Source: Leeuwenhoekiella polynyae
GTDB lineage: Bacteria > Bacteroidota > Bacteroidia > Flavobacteriales > Flavobacteriaceae
Direction: 5' to 3'
DNA: 64,000 bases
NCBI RefSeq assembly: GCF_004104075.1
Contig: NZ_QOVK01000017.1
Coordinates: 36,219 to 100,218 of the forward strand
The translations under genes and the position numbers were made by a program. The notes beneath the pieces are model-generated. The model was not told the DNA's origin. It ran no database searches and saw nothing but the letters and a program-made list of their open reading frames with translations. Positions 9,168 through 17,160 of the stretch are shown here, one piece after another; the stretch's first letter is position 1, and every line of letters starts with the position of its first letter.

Positions 9168-9209
9168 ATAAATAAATAAGGGAGCCAGCTGGCTCCCTTA
9201 TTTATTTAT
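9168..9209. terminator. Bidirectional terminator: perfect 42-bp palindrome
   Basis: The segment is a perfect palindrome centred between 9188 and 9189. Each arm has a GC-rich core (GGGAGCCAG) flanked by A/T tracts (TAAATAAATAA), so it gives a U-rich tail in both directions. It separates the convergent transglycosylase and thioredoxin-like genes. Confidence 0.9.
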
Positions 9210-9225
9210 AGACTTAGCTGTTGAA

Positions 9226-9930
9226 TTAAAATGTAGCTAAAGATTCAGGTAATTCATTGATATTGATATTCAAGTCTATATTGATCGCTGCAATTTGACG
9301 ACTTAAAAAAGTGATATTTTGGTTGAAAATCTGATTTTCACTAAGATTCATTTTATTAGGAGGTCGTCTATTGATATCTAGGATCTCCCCATCTGCAGCA
9401 AGGACAAAACTTAAAGAGATTCCCAGTGCGTGTTTTAGAAGTTTAACTGTTTGCATATAATTGTTTTGTACCTCGTCAACATATACAATCTGTATATTGG
9501 TATCAAACTGTTTAGCTAATCTGCGTACGGTTTTTTTCTGGTCCCAAAAGAGCACAACAAAATCAACCATATCGCCATATTTTTGAGCCATTTTATTTAA
9601 AACAGGAATTTCTCCTTCGTTAGGAATACACCAAGATGCATAAGTTAAAATAATAGTAGGTTTTTCTAGTTCTTCTGTCGAGGCGATAGAACTACTCAGT
9701 CTCTCAAATTTTAAAGGATCAATAAAACTTCCCTGAAGATGGTTTTTAACCAATGAGTCAAAAAGAGATTTGGCATAAGAAAATTCTCCACGTTCTAAAG
9801 CATCGTCTACTTTAGTGTTGTAGTTGTTTAAATTGAGCGATAGGGCTTCAGAGAAAAAAAGTTTTTCGCTTTTCTCTTGTGCTGAAATACTGAAACTCAA
9901 TAAAAAAAAGAAAAGTAAAAGTCTTGTCAT
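9226..9930 (-). CDS. TlpA-like thioredoxin-fold protein lacking the second active-site Cys
   Basis: A signal peptide (about 1-18) is followed by a helical N-terminal part and a thioredoxin-like domain from about residue 88 onward. The active-site region reads YASWCIPNEGEIPVLNKMA, which aligns with the ATWCGPCRKEIPxLN signature of TlpA/ResA proteins, but the second Cys is Asn104. One Cys (C101) remains, so normal dithiol exchange is not possible; a monothiol, binding or structural role is more likely. The cis-Pro region appears replaced by ISLSFVL. The gene is alone on its strand between two terminator-like regions and its partner is unknown. Confidence 0.8.
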   Translation of the reverse strand: MTRLLLFFFLLSFSISAQEKSEKLFFSEALSLNLNNYNTKVDDALERGEFSYAKSLFDSLVKNHLQGSFIDPLKFERLSSSIASTEELEKPTIILTYASWCIPNEGEIPVLNKMAQKYGDMVDFVVLFWDQKKTVRRLAKQFDTNIQIVYVDEVQNNYMQTVKLLKHALGISLSFVLAADGEILDINRRPPNKMNLSENQIFNQNITFLSRQIAAINIDLNININELPESLATF

Positions 9931-10091
9931 AAGGTTCGCTTGGGGTTGTTATCCAAAGTTACCTTATGCTACAAGAGCAAAAAAAAGATATCGTTAAAAG
10001 GAGTTGAGAATCCGATTAAATACTATCTAAAATGAATTCTGAGCGTTGATTATCAGTTTTTTAGGATGCTAATTGTGCTAGATTAAAAAAA

Positions 10092-10649
10092 TTATCTACG
10101 TCCACCACGACCATATTGTTGGCGTGGCATATTTGCAGCTTGCTTCATTTGCTTTTTCATCATTTTAATTTGCTCACCAAGCATATTATTTTTGTCCAAT
10201 TTTTTAGCTTCAGCGAGGAGTTTGTCTGCTTCTCTTCTGCGGTTTTTAGTCATTGCTATGCCGGCGAGATTAATTTTTGCCATGGCAAGATCTGCATCCA
10301 TATTTAAGCCCAGTTCAACTGCTTTCTTAAAATACTTTTCAGACTGAATCATATTGGTTTGAGACAACATCAAACCATTGAGATAATTATAATACCCGTT
10401 TTGTTTGCGTACCAGAGCGGCTTCAGGATTTTTGATTTTGTCTAACCACTTCTGCGCACCGGCAAAATCTTGTTTTCTTAAGCGAAGAAAAGCCAGAATA
10501 AGAATTTCATTTTTAAAATATAGGAGCACAAAGATTGCGGCAAGTAAAATGAGCATAATACCATTACCTATAGATCTGTCTATAATCTGCCAGATAGCAA
10601 GACCAAGAACAAGGGCAGCAAGTACTAATTTTATATTTTTGTTGAACAT
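10092..10649 (-). CDS. Two-helix membrane protein with TPR-like cytoplasmic domain
   Basis: This 185-residue protein has two N-terminal hydrophobic segments (about 7-25 and 29-50). They are followed by helix pairs of tetratricopeptide type (about 60-160), for example AQKWLDKIKNPEAALVRK and AEKYFKKAVELGLNMDADLA-like repeats. It ends in a Gly/Arg-rich tail (YGRGGRR). The type is common in Flavobacteriaceae, but no specific function is known to me. It is transcribed away from rpmH, from a separate start on the opposite strand; the minus-strand box TACATTTG at 10717-10710 may be its -7 element. Confidence 0.7.
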   Translation of the reverse strand: MFNKNIKLVLAALVLGLAIWQIIDRSIGNGIMLILLAAIFVLLYFKNEILILAFLRLRKQDFAGAQKWLDKIKNPEAALVRKQNGYYNYLNGLMLSQTNMIQSEKYFKKAVELGLNMDADLAMAKINLAGIAMTKNRRREADKLLAEAKKLDKNNMLGEQIKMMKKQMKQAANMPRQQYGRGGRR

Positions 10650-10750
10650 GAAGATTCGTATTAAAAGACTCCTAATATAGAGTAGCTAGTTGTTATTTTT
10701 ATGAGCGTGCAAATGTAATAAAAACAATCTAAAATATTTTATAGAATCTA

Positions 10751-10781
10751 TTTGCTGATTTAGAAACTGTTTGTATATTTG
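10751..10781 (+). promoter_or_regulatory. rpmH promoter
   Basis: TTTG at 10751-10754 and TATATTTG at 10774-10781 are separated by exactly 19 bases, a textbook match to the Bacteroidota -33/-7 promoter. Transcription should begin near 10788. Confidence 0.8.
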
Positions 10782-10790
10782 CGCCCAGCT

Positions 10791-10811
10791 TTTGAGAAGG
10801 TAATTCTCAAA
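10791..10811 (+). promoter_or_regulatory. 5'-leader hairpin of rpmH
   Basis: A perfect 8-bp stem (TTTGAGAA / TTCTCAAA) with loop GGTAA lies within a few bases of the predicted transcript start. It may stabilise the mRNA or act in L34 control. Confidence 0.5.
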
Positions 10812-10850
10812 TTAATAATCGAAAAGTAAAAGGATTAAAGAAGATATAAA

Positions 10851-11012
10851 ATGAGCAAAAGAACCTTTCAGCCTTCAAAAAGAAAAAGAAGAAACAAACA
10901 TGGATTCCGCGAGCGTATGGCTAGCGCTAATGGTCGTAAAGTCCTTGCTCGTAGAAGAGCTAAGGGTAGAAAGAGATTATCTGTATCTTCAGAGCTAAGA
11001 CATAAAAGATAA
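10851..11012 (+). CDS. rpmH: 50S ribosomal protein L34
   Basis: This 53-codon gene encodes the highly basic L34 protein of the large ribosomal subunit. It starts [20 protein letters not shown] and contains the family signature [20 protein letters not shown]. It is slightly longer than the 46-residue E. coli protein, with an added C-terminal tail [10 protein letters not shown] as in other Bacteroidota. A strong promoter and a leader hairpin precede it, and a terminator follows. In many bacteria rpmH sits beside rnpA and dnaA; here its neighbour is carB. Confidence 0.97.
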   Translation: MSKRTFQPSKRKRRNKHGFRERMASANGRKVLARRRAKGRKRLSVSSELRHKR

Positions 11013-11040
11013 ATGGTGATTTTCCATTATTAAAAATATT

Positions 11041-11074
11041 AAGGTGTTACTTTTATAAGTAACACCTTTTTTTA
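11041..11074 (+). terminator. Terminator after rpmH
   Basis: A perfect 12-bp stem (AAGGTGTTACTT / AAGTAACACCTT) with a 4-base loop is followed by a T run. It separates rpmH from carB, so carB needs its own promoter or readthrough. Confidence 0.9.
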
Positions 11075-11121
11075 TAAATACTACAACCGAATTTTTAGAT
11101 AATACTCCTAATCTCAGTATA

Positions 11122-13974
11122 ATGCCAAAAAATAATAAACTTAAGTCTATTTTAATTATCGGTTCTGGTCCTATCGTTATAGGCCAGGCATGTGAATTTG
11201 ATTACTCTGGGTCTCAGGCGCTCCGCTCATTGCGTGAAGATGGTATAGAAACCGTTCTGATCAACTCAAACCCTGCAACAATTATGACAGATCCTGTTAT
11301 GGCAGATCATGTTTATTTGTTGCCTTTGACAACTAAATCACTCGTAAAAATTTTAAAAGAACATCCTCAAATTGATGCTGTTCTACCTACAATGGGTGGA
11401 CAAACAGCATTAAACCTTTGTATTGAAGCAGATGAAAAAGGAATTTGGAAAGACTTTGATGTTGAGATTATAGGTGTTGATATTGATGCAATTAATATTA
11501 CGGAAGATCGTGAGAAATTCCGTGAATTGATGTTGAAAATAGGTATAGGTATGGCACCTCAAGCTACCGCAACTTCTTTTCTTCAAGGTAAGGAGATTGC
11601 TCAACAGTTTGGTTTTCCATTAGTAATTAGAGCTTCATACACATTAGGTGGAGCAGGAGCTTCTATTGTTTACAAGCCAGAAGATTTTGATAAACAACTA
11701 AGCCACGGTTTAGAGATTTCACCTATTCACGAGGTGATGATTGATAAGGCTTTAATGGGGTGGAAAGAATATGAATTGGAGTTATTACGCGATAAAAATG
11801 ATAACGTAGTTATTATTTGTACTATCGAGAATATGGATCCTATGGGAATTCATACCGGAGACTCAATAACAGTTGCTCCGGCAATGACCTTGAGTGATAC
11901 TACATTCCAAAGAATGCGTGATATGGCAATACACATGATGCGTTCTATAGGGGATTTTGCAGGTGGATGTAATGTGCAGTTTGCTGTAAGTCCTGATGAG
12001 AAAGAAGATATTATCGCTATTGAGATCAACCCGCGTGTGTCTAGATCATCTGCATTAGCTTCTAAGGCTACCGGTTATCCAATTGCAAAAATAGCGTCAA
12101 AATTAGCTATAGGATATACATTAGATGAGTTAGACAACCAGATCACAAAATCTACTTCAGCTTTATTTGAGCCAACATTAGACTATGTAATTGTAAAAAT
12201 TCCTCGTTGGAACTTTGACAAATTTGAAGGAAGTGACCGCACTCTGGGATTACAGATGAAATCTGTTGGAGAAGTGATGGGTATAGGTCGTTCTTTTCAA
12301 GAAGCTTTACATAAAGCAACCCAGTCGCTTGAAATTAAGCGTAACGGTTTAGGAGCAGATGGTAAAGGTTATACTAATTACGATACTATTATAGAAAAAC
12401 TGACCAATGCAAGTTGGGATCGTGTTTTTACTATATATGATGCGATACAGATGGGTATTCCATTAAGTCGTATTCACGATATTACTAAGATAGATATGTG
12501 GTTCCTTAAGCAATTTGAGGAATTAAATGCTCTTGAGAAGGAGATTTCAAACTTTAAAATAGACACGCTTTCAAGAGATTTATTATTAGAAGCTAAACAA
12601 AAAGGTTTTGCAGATCGTCAGATTGCTCATATGCTAGATTGTTTAGAAAGTGATGTTTACAATAAAAGAGATGAACTTAAAGTGAATCGTGTTTACAAAT
12701 TGGTAGATACGTGTGCGGCTGAGTTTGTGGCGCAAACACCTTATTTCTACTCTACTTTTGAAAGCGATATGCAGCTGGCAAACGGAGAGCGTTTTGCACA
12801 GAATGAAAGCAAAGTAAGCGATAAGAAAAAAGTAATTGTTTTAGGGTCTGGACCTAACCGAATAGGGCAGGGAATCGAATTTGATTACTGTTGTGTACAC
12901 GGTGTTTTAGCTGCTGCAGAATGTGGTTATGAGACTATAATGATCAACTGTAACCCTGAGACGGTATCTACAGACTTTGATACGGCAGATAAACTTTATT
13001 TTGAGCCGGTATTCTGGGAGCATATTTATGACATTATCCGTCACGAAAAACCGGAAGGTGTAATCGTTCAGTTAGGTGGGCAGACTGCTTTGAAATTAGC
13101 TGAAAAATTAGACAGATACGGTGTTAAAATCATCGGTACCAGTTATAAAGCACTAGATTTAGCTGAAGATCGTGGTAGTTTCTCAAGATTGCTTCAAGAG
13201 AATAATATCCCGTATCCTGAGTTTGATGTTGCAGAAACTGCAGAAGAAGCTTTAGCTGTGGCAGATCGTTTAGATTTCCCAATTCTTGTAAGACCATCTT
13301 ATGTATTAGGAGGTCAGGGAATGAAGATTGTAATCAATAAAGACGAATTAGAAGAGACTGTTGTTGATCTTTTACGTAAAATACCGAACAATAAATTACT
13401 TCTTGACCACTATTTAGATGGAGCAATAGAAGCCGAAGCAGATGCGATTTGTGATGGTGAAAATGTATACATCATCGGTATTATGGAGCATATAGAGCCT
13501 TGTGGTATTCACTCAGGGGATTCTAACGCAACCTTGCCTCCTTTCAATTTAGGAGATCTTGTTATTCAGCAAATAAAAGATCACACTCATAAAATTGCTT
13601 TAGCGCTTAACACGGTAGGATTGATCAATATTCAATTTGCTATTAAAGATGATAAAGTTTATATCATAGAAGCAAACCCCAGAGCTTCTCGTACGGTACC
13701 GTTTATTGCAAAAGCATATGGTGAGCCTTATGTTAATTATGCAACTAAAGTAATGTTGGGAGAGAAAAAGGTGACCGACTTTGATTTTAAGCCGAAATTA
13801 GACGGTTATGCAATCAAACAACCGGTATTTTCTTTCAATAAGTTTCCAAATGTGAATAAAGCCTTAGGCCCAGAAATGAAAAGTACGGGTGAAAGTATCT
13901 TATTTATAGATAGTTTGAAGGATGACGCATTTTATGATTTATACGCTAGAAGAAAAATGTATTTAAGTAAATAA
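11122..13974 (+). CDS. carB: Carbamoyl-phosphate synthase large subunit, lacking the C-terminal MGS domain
   Basis: CarB makes carbamoyl phosphate from bicarbonate, ATP and ammonia delivered by CarA, for arginine and pyrimidine synthesis. Both synthetase halves are present, each beginning with a pre-ATP-grasp motif (IIGSGPIVIGQACEFDYSG near 12; VLGSGPNRIGQGIEFDYCC near 575) and containing ATP-grasp motifs such as EINPRVSRSSALASKATGYP and EANPRASRTVPFIAKAYG. At 950 residues it stops just after the second synthetase unit, where the E. coli protein (1073 residues) continues with the MGS-fold allosteric domain that binds UMP and ornithine. The ending is clean, not a frameshift, and I believe it is usual in Flavobacteriia. 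The carA gene is not in the window. Confidence 0.96.
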   Translation: MPKNNKLKSILIIGSGPIVIGQACEFDYSGSQALRSLREDGIETVLINSNPATIMTDPVMADHVYLLPLTTKSLVKILKEHPQIDAVLPTMGGQTALNLCIEADEKGIWKDFDVEIIGVDIDAINITEDREKFRELMLKIGIGMAPQATATSFLQGKEIAQQFGFPLVIRASYTLGGAGASIVYKPEDFDKQLSHGLEISPIHEVMIDKALMGWKEYELELLRDKNDNVVIICTIENMDPMGIHTGDSITVAPAMTLSDTTFQRMRDMAIHMMRSIGDFAGGCNVQFAVSPDEKEDIIAIEINPRVSRSSALASKATGYPIAKIASKLAIGYTLDELDNQITKSTSALFEPTLDYVIVKIPRWNFDKFEGSDRTLGLQMKSVGEVMGIGRSFQEALHKATQSLEIKRNGLGADGKGYTNYDTIIEKLTNASWDRVFTIYDAIQMGIPLSRIHDITKIDMWFLKQFEELNALEKEISNFKIDTLSRDLLLEAKQKGFADRQIAHMLDCLESDVYNKRDELKVNRVYKLVDTCAAEFVAQTPYFYSTFESDMQLANGERFAQNESKVSDKKKVIVLGSGPNRIGQGIEFDYCCVHGVLAAAECGYETIMINCNPETVSTDFDTADKLYFEPVFWEHIYDIIRHEKPEGVIVQLGGQTALKLAEKLDRYGVKIIGTSYKALDLAEDRGSFSRLLQENNIPYPEFDVAETAEEALAVADRLDFPILVRPSYVLGGQGMKIVINKDELEETVVDLLRKIPNNKLLLDHYLDGAIEAEADAICDGENVYIIGIMEHIEPCGIHSGDSNATLPPFNLGDLVIQQIKDHTHKIALALNTVGLINIQFAIKDDKVYIIEANPRASRTVPFIAKAYGEPYVNYATKVMLGEKKVTDFDFKPKLDGYAIKQPVFSFNKFPNVNKALGPEMKSTGESILFIDSLKDDAFYDLYARRKMYLSK

Positions 13975-14001
13975 TTTTTGCAACATAATGCTGTGAACAA
14001 C

Positions 14002-14081
14002 GTCTTTATGTAAAGTATAGTATAATTATGAGAAAATTTTAGCATTTTTAAGTTATACTTATTTTATCTTTACATAAAGAC
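14002..14081. repeat. Spaced 14-bp inverted repeat between carB and the T9SS gene
   Basis: GTCTTTATGTAAAG at 14002-14015 is perfectly complementary to CTTTACATAAAGAC at 14068-14081, with 52 A/T-rich bases between. AAGTATA (14013-14019) and TATACTT (14054-14060) nested inside offer additional pairing. It could be an unusual long terminator for carB, a paired protein-binding site for the gene at 14102, or a small mobile remnant. Confidence 0.6.
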
Positions 14082-14101
14082 TTCAAACACAGTAATATGG
14101 C

Positions 14102-14695
14102 ATGAAATTTACTTGGCTTTACATTTTTATATTTATAATAGGAGCATCTATAAGCGCTCAGGAGACACACATAATCAAGTGGGCCTCTGGGACTGATGAC
14201 CTCCAAGCTCCACTAGAGGTTCAAGTGGGAGATAAAGTGCAATGGGTTTTTGGGGAGTCAACACCGCAGAATTTAATTGGTAATTCTTTAGGTGAATCTT
14301 CAGATTTTGGAATTCAACAGGTCTTAGCTAAGGGGTCTATATATGAATATGTGTTTGCAAAAAGAGGTATTTATACGTTTCAGAGCGCTGTAAATAAAGA
14401 TTTGAAAGGAACCATTCGTGTAACCCAATCAAAATCTACTTTATCGCAGACTAAAGACGGCTTTAAGATTTATCCTAACCCTGTAAAAGACAGAATATTT
14501 TTTAAGAATCCTAAAGCTTCCAACGGAGTAGAAATTACATTCTACGATGTACTAGGAAAGCTTGTAAAACGGAATTCTATCGACTCTAATATGTTGCAAA
14601 GTGGTATGGATGTAAGCCGACTTAAGCGTGGCGTTTATTTGGTTCAGATAGATAATGGAGAGCGTTCTTTTACTCAGAAACTAATTAAAGATTAA
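14102..14695 (+). CDS. T9SS-secreted protein with degenerate cupredoxin-like domain
   Basis: The 197-residue product has a signal peptide ending near SISAQ, then a small beta domain (about 22-105) and a type A T9SS sorting domain (about 115-197). The sorting domain shows FKIYPNPVKDRIFF, ITFYDVLGKLVKR and LKRGVYLVQI. It should therefore cross the outer membrane by the type IX system. The first domain has the layout of plastocyanin-like proteins (VQVGDKVQWVF, then GIYTFQSAVNKDLKGTIRV), but the positions where copper-binding His and Cys normally fall are Gln/Asn and Phe/Ala. Copper binding is therefore unlikely. A terminator follows. Confidence 0.85.
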   Translation: MKFTWLYIFIFIIGASISAQETHIIKWASGTDDLQAPLEVQVGDKVQWVFGESTPQNLIGNSLGESSDFGIQQVLAKGSIYEYVFAKRGIYTFQSAVNKDLKGTIRVTQSKSTLSQTKDGFKIYPNPVKDRIFFKNPKASNGVEITFYDVLGKLVKRNSIDSNMLQSGMDVSRLKRGVYLVQIDNGERSFTQKLIKD

Positions 14696-14720
14696 GAATC
14701 ACACACGAATTATAATAAAG

Positions 14721-14747
14721 CCCTTCTGGATTTCAGAAGGGTTTTTT
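14721..14747 (+). terminator. Terminator after the T9SS protein gene
   Basis: An 8-bp perfect stem (CCCTTCTG / CAGAAGGG) with a 5-base loop is followed by six T residues. Confidence 0.88.
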
Positions 14748-14757
14748 GGTTTTATCC

Positions 14758-14838
14758 TTATAAATTGTATTCTTCAGGTTTTAGTTTATCCTGATCAAAA
14801 TCTATGAAAAAATAGTCTACTTTATCCTTAGAAGAAAA
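14758..14838 (-). other. Possible C-terminal remnant of an unidentified gene
   Basis: A short open stretch on the minus strand reads SKDKVDYFFIDFDQDKLKPE and ends with EYNL and a stop. Its composition looks protein-like, and it lies in the decayed zone between the T9SS gene and the thioesterase. There is no start codon, and I do not recognise the family. It may equally be chance. Confidence 0.2.
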
Positions 14839-14896
14839 TCACTTTTTTATGTTGCACATATTCATATGATAGCCAAACAGGTATGTTTTACGAGTG

Positions 14897-15427
14897 CTAA
14901 GCATTAGTGCCCATGTTCCATAAGCAGGATGTAAAGATATGCTCTGCTGTACATGTAACGTATCCAAAAACCGTCAAAAGTATGCCTTGCCGAGGTTAGA
15001 TAGGGATGAAATTATGTTGCTATCACAGAAGCTGAGGCAGCCCGTCCATGTTTGCCTGACTCCCCACTTCAAGAAAGGAGTAGGGTGGTTTGATGAGTTT
15101 GGTAACACCAATGAGCAAACCTCCATGAATGCTAATCCAGATTAAACCAATGGCAATCAGACCCGGGTTTTCAAGCGCTTTGGTCAAACCCATTTGTATA
15201 CTTATGGTCGCTGCGAGAATGTAGATAAAGCGCTCACCAAATTTACTGCTGCAGGCCCCTTCGTAATTTTTCGTTCTGGTAAATGGAAGTATAATCCCGA
15301 AAGCGGTAGCAAAAACTACCATCCATAAAAAGTCTGTACGCAGCGAAGACAGGATTTTTTCTTTGTTGCGAACTACTTCAAAATTGTTATCTAAAAAGGA
15401 AGCGAAGTGTGTATTCAGATAGTGCAC
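14897..15427 (-). pseudogene. Decayed DUF819-family membrane protein gene (C-terminal part, frameshifted)
   Basis: The longest open part (15427-15023, 134 codons) encodes the C-terminal half of a DUF819 integral membrane protein, with family-like segments FASFLDNNFEVVRN, FGIILPFTRTKNYEGA, GLIWISIHGGLL and LEVGSQAN. The frame then breaks: the next family residues (GAASASVIAT, then FHP after an in-frame stop) continue in a second frame, and GILLTVFGYV in a third, ending at 14897. At least two frameshifts and one stop are present. The N-terminal half, expected because full-length members are about 400 residues, is missing upstream of 15427. The gene is clearly dead. Confidence 0.75.
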
Positions 15428-16199
15428 CAGACCTTTTTGCTGTGAGCCGAATCAGGTTCAAAGACACTCTCTCAATTCTTTTCAGAATACTCCTAAAACG
15501 AGACTAAGGATACAGATTAGGAGTCGGATCGCTTTAAATACAGCCGGTTTTATGCAGAAACAGATTTGGAACGGTTTTTTTAAGTGGACTATGTGTAACG
15601 GAGGAATCTCCTGTTTAGTATCATTTCAGGTTTTTTAGGGTACTTGTATTAATAATAGACTCCAGAATCCTACCGGGATTCTTCCCGGTAAATCCCAACT
15701 GCAACCATAGTGCAACCACACTGCAACCACACTGCAACCACACTTTACCACACTTTTTGTGGTTGAAGACGGTTGGATTAAGGTAGTATATTGGTATCAG
15801 GTATAAAGATTCAGGTAGTTATCAGGACTAAACCAGATACTAAGAAAGACGTGGTATAGAACATAGAATGGGGTGTGTAAAGTATGAATGGGAAAACCTT
15901 TTGCGAATGTGATGGGAGAAATTCATGAGTTGGCTGCTGGTCCCCCTTTCTTTAACAATGAATGCCTTATCAGGGTTTTATGTGATTCTACGGGAACAAG
16001 ATCCGGGCAGCAACGGAAATTTAACTATGGCTAAAAACCGCTTCGACTTAAAGTTAGCCTAATTGGAGAAGTCTCGAACTGTTTGAGAATGCCTGCGGTT
16101 TAAAGAATCCCTAAGCTTTTCAAGCTATACTTTATGGGCTGCTAAATCATGTATTTGCACCTCAAAAGTTTTGGTGTTATTCAGCTTTGGAATTTTTGA
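15428..16199. other. 772-bp region without a recognisable gene
   Basis: No open frame with protein-like content was found in any of the six frames. Base composition is more GC-rich than the surrounding intergenic DNA. The region holds a perfect hairpin at 15671-15690 and an 11-bp tandem repeat at 15698-15751, described separately. The stretch downstream of 15840 may be old, scrambled coding sequence, but I could not assign it. Confidence 0.6.
15671..15751. repeat. Hairpin plus four tandem copies of an 11-bp repeat
   Basis: A perfect 8-bp stem (TACCGGGA / TCCCGGTA, loop TTCT) at 15671-15690 is followed after seven bases by four near-identical 11-mers with unit ACTGCAACCAC (15698-15741; the first two copies carry one change each) and a fifth degenerate unit. 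A reverse-complement of the unit end (GTGGTTG) follows at about 15759. Unit length, count and lack of spacers exclude a CRISPR array. Confidence 0.75.
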
Positions 16200-16745
16200 T
16201 TAATACTTCAACTGCACCTTATGTGAGTTTTTAAGTATCTCGAGATCCTCGTTGTTGATTTCGTGTTTTGCAGAAGACGCTGCCCGGTGCTTTTTCTTCA
16301 TCTCCTGGCGGTTGAGGCTTTTTAAAAAGCGGCGCATCTGCTTTTCGTTTTTCAAAATAAGACCGGGCACAGGCACCGAGTCCCCGTTTTTATCTTTAGC
16401 AACCATTGTAAAATAACTAGAGTTACAGTGTTTTATAATTCCGCTGTGTATATCTTCAGATTCAACCCGAATACCCACAACCATTGAAGTTCTGCCCACA
16501 AAATTTACTGAAGCTTTCATTTCCACGAGTTCGCCCACCTCAATAGGTCTTAAAAAATCCACAGTATCTACCGAGGCGGTCACGCAATAATTGCCGCTGT
16601 GTTTTGACGCGCAGGCAAAGGCGATCTGGTCCATTAAAGAAAGAATGTAGCCTCCATGAATTTTTCCGCTGAAATTAGTATGAGAAGGTAGCATCAGTTC
16701 GCTAATGGTCACCTGTGATTGTTCAATATTTTTAAATGATTCCAA
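16200..16745 (-). CDS. Acyl-CoA thioesterase, hotdog fold (YciA/BFIT-like)
   Basis: This 181-residue cytoplasmic protein should hydrolyse acyl-CoA to free acid and CoA. It has the hotdog core with the family sequence NFSGKIHGGYILSLMDQIAF (catalytic Asp at the end of the HGG helix), followed by TASVDTVDFLRPIEVGELVE and the strand FVGRTSMVVGIRV. The C-terminal 45 residues (about 137-181) are basic and helical and extend beyond the minimal fold. It leads a run of three genes on the minus strand, with 22 bases between it and the next one upstream. Confidence 0.9.
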   Translation of the reverse strand: MESFKNIEQSQVTISELMLPSHTNFSGKIHGGYILSLMDQIAFACASKHSGNYCVTASVDTVDFLRPIEVGELVEMKASVNFVGRTSMVVGIRVESEDIHSGIIKHCNSSYFTMVAKDKNGDSVPVPGLILKNEKQMRRFLKSLNRQEMKKKHRAASSAKHEINNEDLEILKNSHKVQLKY

Positions 16746-16767
16746 GTAGGTTGGTTTAGAGGGTTGT

Positions 16768-17136
16768 TTATTCGCGATTAAAATGTGGTGAATTTTCTTT
16801 GGAGATATCGGTTACAAAATATTTTGTATCACCCCAGAAAATAAAGGTTGCATAACGCTCAACGTAAGTCAACTTTACATAGCTTCCCTGATAATCTTTC
16901 AGTTTTTGAATAACTTCATCTTCACTTCCCATCACCGAAAAATCAAAGATCTGAGCACCACTAATTCCCTGACTAATCTGGCCTTCCCAGGTTTTAGATA
17001 AAATACCTTTTTTACTGAATTTGATCAGTTCGCCTGCACGTGTCCCTTCACTATAAGGAACAAAATAAACAAACGAGTAAAACAGAATGGCGAGAAGTAT
17101 GATTCCGCCCAAAACAAAAGCTAAAAGTTTTTTCAT
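16768..17136 (-). CDS. Small single-helix membrane-anchored protein of unknown function
   Basis: The 122-residue product has one N-terminal transmembrane segment (about 4-27) and a soluble domain, probably periplasmic, containing YSEGTRAGELIKFSKKGILSKTWEGQI. I recognise this type as widespread in Flavobacteriaceae, where it often carries misleading metabolic names, but I know of no established function. It lies between the thioesterase and rmuC on the same strand with short gaps (22 and 24 bases), so co-transcription is likely. Confidence 0.75.
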   Translation of the reverse strand: MKKLLAFVLGGIILLAILFYSFVYFVPYSEGTRAGELIKFSKKGILSKTWEGQISQGISGAQIFDFSVMGSEDEVIQKLKDYQGSYVKLTYVERYATFIFWGDTKYFVTDISKENSPHFNRE

Positions 17137-17160
17137 AAAATACAGGGTCTAAGTTCAAAT

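Noticed and set aside
9931..10091. Possible tRNA or other RNA gene between two minus-strand genes
   Set aside because: No cloverleaf or TTCGA-type arm with matching acceptor stem could be formed.
14939..15145. Plus-strand 68-codon frame
   Set aside because: It lies antisense to the decayed DUF819 gene, whose family residues are recognisable on the other strand.
15698..15751. Possible CRISPR array
   Set aside because: Units are 11 bp with no spacers and no cas genes are nearby.
15840..16190. Possible remnant of a transposase or intron
   Set aside because: No frame gave a recognisable motif and no terminal repeats were seen, so no call is made.
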